Shown piece by piece: positions 49,907 to 57,409 of a DNA stretch of 64,000 nt. The notes beneath the pieces are model-generated. The model was not told where the DNA came from and searched no databases. It worked only from the letters and a program-made list of their open reading frames with translations. The stretch is from Chryseobacterium sp. OSA05B (lineage in GTDB: Bacteria > Bacteroidota > Bacteroidia > Flavobacteriales > Weeksellaceae). A program made the translations under genes and the position numbers. Where the stretch lies: the NCBI RefSeq assembly GCF_019970065.1, contig NZ_JAHXYH010000001.1:558001-622000 (forward strand), given 5' to 3'. Each line of letters starts with the position of its first letter. The first letter of the stretch is position 1.

Positions 49907-50497
49907 CTATCTTACAACCTTATCCGTATCCAGACTTCTGGTCAGCAATGTTTCAAAAGCCTCACCCATCTCGTCTGAAGCTCTTGTAATGGCATTTTCC
50001 AGCATATTTCTGATCTGTTTTTCGGTAACACCCGCTTCTGTCCAGCTTTTTCCTGAAGTGTGGGAATTTAAGATAAACGGCATTATACGGTCGATGGAGC
50101 AGGCAAAAATAGCATCCGGCGTTTTTTCTTCCTCAAATTCCATCCATAATTCAAAGAACTCTGTACGTAAAGGTTCATCCAGGATTCCAAAAATTTTCTG
50201 AGCTGAGATCTTTTCTCTTTCAAATTTCCCCACCATCGCTTTTTCATCAAAAAGGAAGGTGTCTCCCGCCTCTATTTCCACAAGATCATGGATGGAGAGC
50301 ATTCTTATTACTCTTAAAAGATCAATATCTGCGCGGTTTTTAGCGTATGGATAAAGAATCTGTGCCAGGATAATGATCTGCCATGAGTGTTCTGCCGTAT
50401 TTTCTCTTCTGGAATCATCGGCATTGTAATTTCTTCGCTGTACGTTTTTCAGGGCATCTACTGCCAGGATAAAATCGATCTCCTTCTGTATTTTCAT
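49907..50497 (-). CDS. HD-domain hydrolase (YfbR/HDDC2-like)
   Basis: The protein has 196 residues. The HD-domain metal motif is visible as TAEHSWQIIILAQILY (His about 34) and RMLSIHDLVEIEAGDTF (HD pair about 70-71), with VGKFEREKISAQKIF continuing the helix pattern. It resembles 5'-deoxynucleotidase YfbR or HDDC2-type phosphohydrolases acting on nucleotides. The substrate is not provable. It lies on the minus strand between two gaps that contain repeats. Confidence 0.88.
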   Translation of the reverse strand: MKIQKEIDFILAVDALKNVQRRNYNADDSRRENTAEHSWQIIILAQILYPYAKNRADIDLLRVIRMLSIHDLVEIEAGDTFLFDEKAMVGKFEREKISAQKIFGILDEPLRTEFFELWMEFEEEKTPDAIFACSIDRIMPFILNSHTSGKSWTEAGVTEKQIRNMLENAITRASDEMGEAFETLLTRSLDTDKVVR

Positions 50498-50529
50498 TTC
50501 TTTTATTATTTGATCCTATTTTGGGATAA

Positions 50530-50700
50530 AGTATTTTGTTTTTATGGGGTGTCTGGGAGTTTGGAAACATCCATTACTGGGATTCAGACTAAGATAAAGG
50601 CTGAGAGGTATTAAGAGGATAATTTGTATTTTCAACACTAAAACAAAATTATTCTCAAAACCCCGAAACTCTAAAACTCTCCGACTCCCGAACCTGAATT
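50530..50700. repeat. Degenerate inverted repeat (gggagtttgg / aaactctccgactccc family)
   Basis: The gap between the HD hydrolase and the XAC2610-like gene has GGTGTCTGGGAGTTTGG on one side and CGAAACTCTAAAACTCTCCGACTCCC on the other, giving an imperfect hairpin with a long AT-rich centre. Confidence 0.55.
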
Positions 50701-50704
50701 CAGT

Positions 50705-51385
50705 CTATTCGGTTGTTTTTTTAACCACCCATTTGTTATTGACCTTCTCTTTTATAGTGACTTTAGTGGGTTCTTCACCCATATCTCTTATTTTTTCGTA
50801 AACCAGATCGATGCCTTTATTCGGAATCACCTGATATTCGTAAGTGTATAGTAAAGCAGCTCCGGACCTGGCGTAAGTGGTCAACCGTTTGCGTTTGGGA
50901 TCTACATCAAACATTCCCTGATAGGAGCTGGCAATTTCGGTAAGTTCTTTACTCAGGACAAATTGATTTCTGGTTGAATTAAAAACATATACATCATACG
51001 AAGCACTTCCATAGTTTCCTCCGCTGCCGTTTCTCAGGGCGACATCTTCTGTTCCGTCAAAATTGAAATCATCAAATACTATGGGATCATCATGCATCAA
51101 TCCTGAAGTAAGCGGTAGTACATCTATTTTTGACGGCCTGAATCCTTCTTTAAAAGATAAAACCATATCATCGGAAACGAGTGTCTGTATTTTTCCACCG
51201 TTTTTATTGAATAGGATAATATTTGCTTTATGCCTGCACTGATCGGTAAAGCATTCTTCCACATTAATTTCAGCATTATATTTTTTGGAGGCGTCTTCAA
51301 TTGCAAAGCGGTATTGTCCGAAGCACAGAGGCCCCAGCAGCAGCAATGCAGATAAAGACCGGAATAAAAAAGATGGATTTGTCAT
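50705..51385 (-). CDS. Secreted XAC2610-like protein
   Basis: From the ATG at 51385 the protein has 226 residues and a signal peptide (LFRSLSALLLLGPLCFGQ). It contains a calcium-loop-like DFNFDGTEDVALRNGSGGNYGSASYDVYVF, characteristic of the XAC2610-related proteins of unknown function. A longer frame begins at 51520, but a TATTTTTG -7 box on the minus strand (plus 51427-51434) falls inside that extension, and the signal peptide begins at the shorter start. An ATG at 51397 is equally possible. The C-terminus is Lys/Glu-rich. Confidence 0.75.
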   Translation of the reverse strand: MTNPSFLFRSLSALLLLGPLCFGQYRFAIEDASKKYNAEINVEECFTDQCRHKANIILFNKNGGKIQTLVSDDMVLSFKEGFRPSKIDVLPLTSGLMHDDPIVFDDFNFDGTEDVALRNGSGGNYGSASYDVYVFNSTRNQFVLSKELTEIASSYQGMFDVDPKRKRLTTYARSGAALLYTYEYQVIPNKGIDLVYEKIRDMGEEPTKVTIKEKVNNKWVVKKTTE

Positions 51386-51426
51386 TTGGTGTAACATTAA
51401 TTTAAATATTTCATGAAAATTAAGAA

Positions 51427-51434
51427 CAAAAATA
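51427..51434 (-). promoter_or_regulatory. -7 box (TATTTTTG) of the XAC2610-like gene
   Basis: The minus-strand TATTTTTG lies downstream of the long-ORF start (51520) and upstream of the signal-peptide starts (51397/51385), which supports the shorter protein. Confidence 0.5.
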
Positions 51435-51571
51435 CGAATCGCGAGCCACAATTTGTCATTTTTTTGACTGATTTTAACCTTCTTTTCAATTATCCAAATT
51501 TTCATTAAAAATTTATTCAATTGAAAATCAACAACTTAATATATTTCTTTTAAAAATCCCACTACTTTGTA

Positions 51572-51603
51572 TTGCATATTACCATTTTAATTACATATCT
51601 TTG
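51572..51603 (+). promoter_or_regulatory. Promoter of the PadR-PspC unit (TTG-N21-TATCTTTG)
   Basis: TTG at 51572-51574 and TATCTTTG at 51596-51603, 21 nt apart, are within the Bacteroidota range. The leader to the ATG at 51682 is about 70 nt. Confidence 0.6.
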
Positions 51604-51681
51604 TAATGTAAAATCGGAATAGGTTCATCTAGCTAGGAACATTATTCTGAAAATATAACTAATTAACAAAACTTATTAAAG

Positions 51682-52011
51682 ATGAATACTGAAAATACCA
51701 AAGCGCAAATGCGCAAAGGAATTCTGGAATTCTGTATTTTAAGTCTCATCAACCATCGTGAAATGTATGTTTCCGACCTTATCGATGAGCTTAAAAAAGG
51801 AAAACTGGATGTAGTGGAAGGAACCCTCTATCCTCTCCTTACAAGACTGAAAAACGGAGAGTTCCTTTCCTACAGATGGGAAGAATCTACAGGAGGACCC
51901 CCAAGAAAATATTACCAGATCACAGAAAAAGGAAAGCTTTTCTTGGACGAACTTCAAAATACATGGGCTGAACTGACAGCGTCAGTAAACCAAATCACTC
52001 AAAAAATTTAA
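51682..52011 (+). CDS. PadR family transcriptional regulator
   Basis: The protein has 109 residues and a winged-helix fold: MRKGILEFCILSLINHREMYVSDLIDELKKG, VVEGTLYPLLTRLKNGEFLSYRWEE and GPPRKYYQITEKGKLFLDEL, the PadR signature. It is short, without the C-terminal dimerisation extension of long PadR proteins. It is followed 11 bp later by a PspC gene, a common association in Bacteroidota, so it probably represses this unit in response to a membrane or envelope signal. Confidence 0.93.
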   Translation: MNTENTKAQMRKGILEFCILSLINHREMYVSDLIDELKKGKLDVVEGTLYPLLTRLKNGEFLSYRWEESTGGPPRKYYQITEKGKLFLDELQNTWAELTASVNQITQKI

Positions 52012-52022
52012 AAAACAAAGCT

Positions 52023-53738
52023 ATGAACAAGACACTCTCAATAGGACTCGCAGGTTTTTCTTTCACTATAGAAGAACACGCATATATAAAGCTCAGCGAT
52101 TACCTGAATGCACTGAGAAGCTCATTGGATGCTTCAGAGGAGGAGGAGGTAATGCATGATATAGAAATAAGAATGGTAGAAATCTTCAGAGATTCTTTAG
52201 GAAAACGTGAAGTGATCAACGATACAGACGTAGAGAAAGTAATCGCACAGATTGGATCTCCTGAAAAAATCGAAGAACAGGAAGAAGCTTACTATTCTGA
52301 AAAGAACACGAAAAGAACACACCAGACAGGTGCAGAATATACAGACAAAAAACAACTGTTCCGTGATCCGGAAAGACAAAAAATCGCCGGAGTATGCGCA
52401 GGATTGGCTCACTATGTAGGAATGGATATTACCGCAATGAGAGCCATCTGGCTGGGAATCTTTGTACTGGGTATTTTCACAGCAGCGATTTCTTCTTCAC
52501 TGATCGGTCTTCTGTATGTGATTCTTTGGGTTGTACTTCCAAGAGCAGAAACAGCTGCAGATTTTTTGAAGATGAAGGGAAAGCCTATGAACTTCGACAA
52601 TCTTAAAAGTGAATCCAACAAACTGGTTCAGTTTGCGAACGAATCTACTCAGAGAGTCGGAGAAATGTACAACGAATCCAAGCCTTATATTGATAATGCA
52701 GGCAGCGGAGTATGGAATATCCTGAAATACTTTGTAGGATCAATCTTTGTACTTATGGCGATAGGAAGCATCATCGGTATATTTGTGATCTTCGGATTGT
52801 TCGGTATGGATGCAGATTTTCCGGGAGCCAATGAGATGAGATTCTATATGGATGACAACAATTTGGACAAAGTGCTGGTAGCTATTATGATCATCGGATG
52901 TCTGATTCCTACCATTCTCTTCAGCTTATTGAGTATCCGTATATTTTCACCAAAAACCAAGCTTAGAAATATCGGATGGGTAATCGGAGGACTGTTTCTT
53001 TTACTGATCGGACTTGGAACCTATTTCGGAGTAAGTATGGCTAAGAAAAACCTGATCTATAAAGGCAGTAAGGAAGACACGGAAAATATTGCCATCAACA
53101 CCACTTCTGATACCCTTTATGTAGATGTGAAGCAGGTCAATATTCCTCAGAATTTTACCGCTTACGATGACGATATTTATTCCGATAAGAAAACGGTGTA
53201 CAAAGAAGATTATATCTCTGTAGAAGTTACAAGAAAACCTGAGGTGAAAACACCTTACCTGATCATTAAAAAAGAAGGAAACGGTTATAACGTTCCGGTT
53301 CAGATCAACGTACCTGTAGAAATCGTAGGAAATAAGATAATGCTTCCAAACTACATCAAGTATCCGTATGAGCACAGATTCAGACACTACAGAGTAGATT
53401 ACGAACTTGTGATTCCTCAAAATGCAGTAGTAATTCCTGTGAAAAAAGACGGAATTGATTTCGACGGAGATCTTAACGGAGACGGGATCAATGATGACGA
53501 TCAGGACAGAGATGAGAACGGACACATCAGAATCGAAAAAAATAAGATTTCTGTAAACGGTTCTACAATTGAATACAACTCTGACGATAAAGACAGCATC
53601 ATCATCAACGGAAAAAAAGTTCCCAGTTCACAAGCTGATGTAGTGATTGATTCTATGAAGTCCAGCATCAAAAAGATGAATAAAAATGTAGACATCAAAA
53701 TCAAAGACGGGAAAGAAATCTCCATACAAACTAAATAA
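52023..53738 (+). CDS. PspC-domain membrane protein
   Basis: The protein has 571 residues. An N-terminal helical segment (about 1-90: NKTLSIGLAGFSFTIEEHAYI) resembles a HAAS-like domain. PspC follows (about 105-165: LFRDPERQKIAGVCAGLAHY, DITAMRAIWL), then three to four further hydrophobic segments (about 225-345). The C-terminal half (about 350-571) is a long extracytoplasmic beta-rich region with strongly acidic Asp-rich loops (for example DFDGDLNGDGINDDDQDRD near residue 480). It is likely an envelope-stress sensor controlled by the PadR gene. Downstream lies a hairpin (GTGTGAAT / ATTCACAC) that may end the unit. Confidence 0.9.
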   Translation: MNKTLSIGLAGFSFTIEEHAYIKLSDYLNALRSSLDASEEEEVMHDIEIRMVEIFRDSLGKREVINDTDVEKVIAQIGSPEKIEEQEEAYYSEKNTKRTHQTGAEYTDKKQLFRDPERQKIAGVCAGLAHYVGMDITAMRAIWLGIFVLGIFTAAISSSLIGLLYVILWVVLPRAETAADFLKMKGKPMNFDNLKSESNKLVQFANESTQRVGEMYNESKPYIDNAGSGVWNILKYFVGSIFVLMAIGSIIGIFVIFGLFGMDADFPGANEMRFYMDDNNLDKVLVAIMIIGCLIPTILFSLLSIRIFSPKTKLRNIGWVIGGLFLLLIGLGTYFGVSMAKKNLIYKGSKEDTENIAINTTSDTLYVDVKQVNIPQNFTAYDDDIYSDKKTVYKEDYISVEVTRKPEVKTPYLIIKKEGNGYNVPVQINVPVEIVGNKIMLPNYIKYPYEHRFRHYRVDYELVIPQNAVVIPVKKDGIDFDGDLNGDGINDDDQDRDENGHIRIEKNKISVNGSTIEYNSDDKDSIIINGKKVPSSQADVVIDSMKSSIKKMNKNVDIKIKDGKEISIQTK

Positions 53739-53760
53739 TTAACTTCAGAGAGTGCAGGAG

Positions 53761-53794
53761 GTGTGAATGGAAGGCAACCGTTTGAAATTCACAC
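53761..53794 (+). terminator. Possible terminator after the PspC gene
   Basis: An 8-bp stem (GTGTGAAT at 53761-53768 and ATTCACAC at 53787-53794), 18-nt loop, with T/C-rich sequence following. It lies 22 bp after the PspC stop codon. The T run is interrupted, so strength is uncertain. Confidence 0.5.
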
Positions 53795-53911
53795 TCTTCT
53801 TCTCTCAGAAAACAAAAAAAATACTATTATTTAGTTCGTTATGTTAAAAAAAAGTAATACCTTCGTGTAGTTAAAATAAATTAACCTAATCAATAAAAAA
53901 CACCCCTAACC

Positions 53912-53974
53912 ATGGTACAAGTTGCACTAGAAATTGTAATGAAGATCGCAGATTTAATCAGCGGTTTGTTTTAA
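53912..53974 (+). CDS. Small amphipathic peptide gene (20 codons)
   Basis: A 20-codon ATG frame stands alone between the PspC gene and a strong terminator. The peptide begins MVQVALEIVMKIADL and ends ISGLF: hydrophobic residues (V, L, I, M, F) alternate with Gln, Glu, Lys, Asp and Ser to give an amphipathic helix with near-neutral charge, like staphylococcal phenol-soluble modulins or small membrane-active peptides. A possible -7 box, TACCTTCG, lies at 53858-53865 (one mismatch to TAnnTTTG). Upstream, the region is AT-rich with no longer frame. It has its own promoter-like site and terminator, so it may be a small transcript of its own. Coding status is not proven. Confidence 0.5.
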   Translation: MVQVALEIVMKIADLISGLF

Positions 53975-54000
53975 GAGCGATAATATTTCAATATATTTGT

Positions 54001-54027
54001 AAAGTATAACCTGTTTGGTTATACTTT
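54001..54027 (+). terminator. Rho-independent terminator of the small peptide transcript
   Basis: A perfect 11-bp stem (AAAGTATAACC at 54001-54011 and GGTTATACTTT at 54017-54027) with a 5-nt loop is followed by a T run (TTTTGTTTT). It lies 26 bp after the stop of the 20-codon frame and 21 bp before the acyltransferase gene. Confidence 0.88.
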
Positions 54028-54048
54028 TTTGTTTTAATCTAAAGATAT

Positions 54049-54651
54049 ATGAGAAAACTGATAGGTAAATTAATGTTAAAGATGCTGGGCTGGAAAGTCG
54101 TCCTGCAGGGCGATGTAAATAGCCTGAACCGATGTATCCTCGTGGTGGCACCACATACCCACAACATGGAATATCTATTGGGAAATCTTGCCTATTGGTC
54201 ATTAGAAAGGCCTTTGAAAATCATCATCAAAGATGCCCATACAAAAGCATGGTACGGAAGTGTGGTAAGAGGACTTGGAGGCATCGGGATCGACAGAAGT
54301 CAGAAAAATGACCTGGTGAATTTCGTAGCCAAACAGTTTGAAAAAGAAGACTTCAGTCTTGTGATTACGCCCGAAGGTACAAGAAGCTGGGTTCCGAAAT
54401 GGAGAAAAGGATTTTATCATATGGCATTAGCGGCCAAAGTCCCGATCGTTCTGGCAGCAGGAGATTTCAAAAGAAATATTGTTTATCTCGGCTATACCAT
54501 TCCTTACGAAAGAATCGCTTCTGTTCCATTTTCCGAGATCATGGACGAAATTCAGGAATATTATATTAAAAATGATATTGTTCCTAAGATCCCGGCCAAC
54601 TGGAACCCGAATATTAAAGGAACCGGCAACGATGACGATGCCAAAAGCTAG
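54049..54651 (+). CDS. Lysophospholipid acyltransferase family protein
   Basis: The protein has 200 residues. The LPLAT motifs are visible: VVAPHTHNMEYLL (block 1, about 33-45; here H36-x4-E41 rather than the usual HX4D), GGIGIDRSQ (block 2, about 77-85), and TPEGTRSWVPKWRKGFYHMA (block 3, PEGTR about 108-112). It should acylate lysophosphatidic acid or a related lipid, probably at the inner membrane. The Glu in place of the catalytic Asp is chemically conservative but noteworthy. It precedes a hotdog thioesterase by 55 bp. Confidence 0.88.
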   Translation: MRKLIGKLMLKMLGWKVVLQGDVNSLNRCILVVAPHTHNMEYLLGNLAYWSLERPLKIIIKDAHTKAWYGSVVRGLGGIGIDRSQKNDLVNFVAKQFEKEDFSLVITPEGTRSWVPKWRKGFYHMALAAKVPIVLAAGDFKRNIVYLGYTIPYERIASVPFSEIMDEIQEYYIKNDIVPKIPANWNPNIKGTGNDDDAKS

Positions 54652-54706
54652 AACCCAAAAGTCATCATCAGATTATCAATCATCAATTATCATTTATACT
54701 CATACA

Positions 54707-55138
54707 ATGAAAGGTCAGACTAAAGAAGAACTCCTTGTGTTCCTAAACAGCTGGGGAAACGGGGTAACATTAGCCAAAACACTTGAAATACAATTCATCG
54801 ATATCGATGTTGAAAATGAAACCTTAACGGCTACGATGCCGGTACAGCCAAAAGTACACCAGCCGTTCGGTATTCTGCACGGAGGAGCAAGCTGTGTGCT
54901 GGCAGAAACGCTGGGATCAAGCCTGTCTAATATTTTTATCGACGGCAGTAAATATTATGGGGTAGGAACAAATATCAATTCCAATCACCTTAAAAGCAAA
55001 AAAGACGGAATAGTAACCGCTACAGCCCGCTTCATCAGAAAAGGAAAGACCATGCACGTTTCTGAAATCGAGATCAGGGATGAAAAAGGAATACTCATCA
55101 ATCATACCACGATGACCAATAATATCATTCTGAAGTAG
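54707..55138 (+). CDS. PaaI/hotdog-fold thioesterase
   Basis: From ATG 54707 the protein has 143 residues; the longer frame back to 54479 overlaps the acyltransferase and is not credible. The hotdog core is visible: VKHQ-like region QPKVHQPFGILHGGASCVLAETLGSSLSN (HGG motif with the catalytic region), GVGTNINSNHLKSKKDGIVTATARFIRKGKTMHVSEIEIRDEKG. It resembles PaaI and 1,4-dihydroxy-2-naphthoyl-CoA-type hydrolases. Together with the isochorismate-type enzyme at 58324, it could serve menaquinone synthesis, but the distance and intervening genes make this only a possibility. The gap before it contains tcatcaattatc repeat words. Confidence 0.88.
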   Translation: MKGQTKEELLVFLNSWGNGVTLAKTLEIQFIDIDVENETLTATMPVQPKVHQPFGILHGGASCVLAETLGSSLSNIFIDGSKYYGVGTNINSNHLKSKKDGIVTATARFIRKGKTMHVSEIEIRDEKGILINHTTMTNNIILK

Positions 55139-55158
55139 AGAAAAAAATCAATTAAAAA

Positions 55159-55190
55159 TATAAGGCTCAACAAAATTGGGTCTTTTTTTA
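55159..55190 (+). terminator. Probable terminator after the thioesterase gene
   Basis: The stem AAGGCTCAA / TTGGGTCTT, with G-U pairs in RNA, is followed by a T run (TTTTTTTATA). It lies 20 bp after the thioesterase stop. Confidence 0.55.
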
Positions 55191-55243
55191 TATACTTGCT
55201 GCAACCTTTTTCTTTTTTGTCATCTTATAAGAAAATAGTAACC

Positions 55244-56314
55244 ATGAAAACACTTTTTTTACCATTCTTAGCAGCACTGCTATTTTTCACCTCTTGTCGT
55301 CAGGATGATGATATTAATTCTTTAGAAAAAAATACAAACGCGGTTGATCTTTATACTGCAGGCGCCGAAAACAATAAGGCCTGCTATTGGAAAAACGGCC
55401 AAAAAATTATTTTAGCAGGAGGAGACGGATTATATGTACATCAAATTATTGTAGACAATAATAATGTATACGCAATGGGAGGCAAAACGACTGAGTATTT
55501 ATCTTCAGGACCCAAACATAATTACCTTTGGAAAAATGGCATAAAGTATGATTTGGAGCAGTATTTAGAAGGAATTACTCCCAACGCAGGATCAAATTTT
55601 AATAATTATATTAACCAAAGCATGGTTATAGAAAACGGAAATATTTATTTTACCGGTAATACTATAAACCCGGCTTCTACATCATCTCAGGATCGATATA
55701 TATTTTGCATTTGGAAAAACAACGTAAAAACAGTAGTACAAACCTCTGACTCCCCGACACATTTCGGAGCATTTTCCATATTCAATAATACAACCTATTT
55801 ACCTTCATCCAGAAGAAATGTAACACTCGACCCTGTTACCAATACCTTTACGTGGGAAGTTGGCTATTATAAAAATTTACAATACAGCTCTTTGGCCAAC
55901 GATTCAGGTGTTTACGGATTTTATTCTGATAATACAGGTGTATACGCTCACATTAAGAATGTTTTCACCAATCTGTCTTATTTTAAGAATCTTCAGAACA
56001 ATACTATTTTATCTGTTCCTTCCAATATTGATCAAAGCCAAATCAGCAATTTTGTATGGGATGGTAATGATAAATACTATATAGGAACTGATTTTTACTA
56101 TAAAAATAATGTATTGGTACCCGTTACCGAACCGAATGGTTACAACAAAATCGGCTCATTTATCATTAAGGATCAAAATATTTATACAACACGGTATAAA
56201 GAAGGAGGAAATCTGGTAAAGGTATTCATCAACAATACTGAAGTTCAGAGTATAGATATTCCGCCACTGTTGGATCCTAATGTAGGAGGAATCTTATCCA
56301 TATATGCAGATTAA
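55244..56314 (+). CDS. Hypothetical lipoprotein, beta-propeller-like
   Basis: From ATG 55244 the protein has 356 residues; the extension to 55196 precedes the signal peptide. The lipoprotein signal is FLPFLAALLFFTSC (Cys about 18). The mature part has repeating segments of about 50 residues with the pattern CYWKNGQKIIL...VYAMGGKTT, LWKNGIKYDLE..IYFTGN, CIWKNNVKTV, suggesting a beta-propeller built from WKN repeats. It is likely at the outer membrane or periplasm. Its stop overlaps the start of the sigma-factor gene by one base, so the two are coupled. Confidence 0.75.
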   Translation: MKTLFLPFLAALLFFTSCRQDDDINSLEKNTNAVDLYTAGAENNKACYWKNGQKIILAGGDGLYVHQIIVDNNNVYAMGGKTTEYLSSGPKHNYLWKNGIKYDLEQYLEGITPNAGSNFNNYINQSMVIENGNIYFTGNTINPASTSSQDRYIFCIWKNNVKTVVQTSDSPTHFGAFSIFNNTTYLPSSRRNVTLDPVTNTFTWEVGYYKNLQYSSLANDSGVYGFYSDNTGVYAHIKNVFTNLSYFKNLQNNTILSVPSNIDQSQISNFVWDGNDKYYIGTDFYYKNNVLVPVTEPNGYNKIGSFIIKDQNIYTTRYKEGGNLVKVFINNTEVQSIDIPPLLDPNVGGILSIYAD

Positions 56315-57402
56315 TGAAGAAACTAAACTGGCAAAAAATATACAGCGAGCACTCCCCAATACTCTTGGGGATTTGCCGTAGATATATACCGGATATCTAT
56401 GCGGCAGAAGATATTCTTCAGGACAGCTTTATCACAGCCATCCAAAAAGAACATCAATTGAAAGATGAAAAAGTCCTTTTTGCGTGGCTAAAAAAAATTG
56501 TTATCAATAATGCTTTGCAGTACTTACGAAAAAGCAGCCGTGAACATTTCATTCACCCTGAAACTTCAGAAATATCCGAAATACCATTAGCAACGAGTGA
56601 AAATATGGAAGAAAAAAACCTTGTTCTTACCTACGATTTTACATGTGAGGAGTTGCTTTCTTCTATTGACCGCCTTCCCTCCCATCATAAATCGGTATTT
56701 AATTTATACTGTCTGGAAAACCATTCCCATGCAGAGATTGCAGGGATGCTGGGAATATCCGTCAATACTTCGAAATCACATCTTTTGAGAGCAAAAAAAA
56801 CGTTACAAAATTATCTGGTCAATCATGTACTTAAGCCGGACACTCCAAAAAACAAAAAGAAGATGACCCAACTTCTTATTTTCCTGGGTTTCGGAAGTTT
56901 GTTATGGGCCCAAACCATCAGAACCAGATTTTCGAACTTTTCTATAGAGCCATCCAAATCTTTTGAAATTCCCGAATCTATTCAAACTAAAAATATCAAT
57001 TTTCAGTCGTCATCAGGGGTCAGTTTGAAAACAAAAATCATAGCTGCAGCCGGACTTTTGGTTATTATATTAGGTTCTGTCATGTTCTTCTGTCCCAACA
57101 ACAATATTCCGGATACTAGCAATATTAAGGAGCAAAACAATGAAACGGTAAACGAAAAAGAGGAAATCAAAACAGAAGTTTCGAGTAAGTCTATTACAAA
57201 TATAAGTACGGAATCTGCCGTCAATAAAGAGATTACAAAAATTAACACTGCTGAAAAAGATAATGCACCTGAAAAGGTTACAGGTAAAATGACACAAACA
57301 AAGCCTAAAATCAGTGGAAGAGATTCTGCGGAAAGCATTCCCAAAAAGATCATTGTTGTAAAAAAAATCATTCAGAGAGACACTATTTATGTTGAGAGAT
57401 AA
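56314..57402 (+). CDS. ECF-type RNA polymerase sigma factor with a fused membrane-spanning C-terminal extension
   Basis: The protein has 362 residues. Region 2 (about 5-75: YAAEDILQDSFITA, LFAWLKKIVINNAL) and region 4 (about 115-168: LPSHHKSVFNLYCLENHSHAEIAGMLGIS, helix-turn-helix, NTSKSHLLRAKKTL) are a normal ECF sigma factor. After a basic stretch comes a hydrophobic signal-like segment (MTQLLIFLGFGSLLWAQ, about 184-200), then a second hydrophobic segment (AAAGLLVIILGSVMFF, about 244-259) and an extracytoplasmic Asn/Glu/Thr-rich tail. A sigma factor with a membrane anchor in the same chain is unusual; the extension may be a fused anti-sigma-like part. It sits between a lipoprotein and an outer-membrane protein gene. 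Confidence 0.88.
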   Translation: MKKLNWQKIYSEHSPILLGICRRYIPDIYAAEDILQDSFITAIQKEHQLKDEKVLFAWLKKIVINNALQYLRKSSREHFIHPETSEISEIPLATSENMEEKNLVLTYDFTCEELLSSIDRLPSHHKSVFNLYCLENHSHAEIAGMLGISVNTSKSHLLRAKKTLQNYLVNHVLKPDTPKNKKKMTQLLIFLGFGSLLWAQTIRTRFSNFSIEPSKSFEIPESIQTKNINFQSSSGVSLKTKIIAAAGLLVIILGSVMFFCPNNNIPDTSNIKEQNNETVNEKEEIKTEVSSKSITNISTESAVNKEITKINTAEKDNAPEKVTGKMTQTKPKISGRDSAESIPKKIIVVKKIIQRDTIYVER

Positions 57403-57409
57403 ACCCATT

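Noticed and set aside
51386..51520. 45-residue N-terminal extension of the XAC2610-like gene
   Set aside because: It contains the promoter -7 box and precedes the signal peptide.
54479..54706. N-terminal extension of the PaaI-type thioesterase gene
   Set aside because: It overlaps the coding region of the acyltransferase and the hotdog fold begins after the ATG at 54707.
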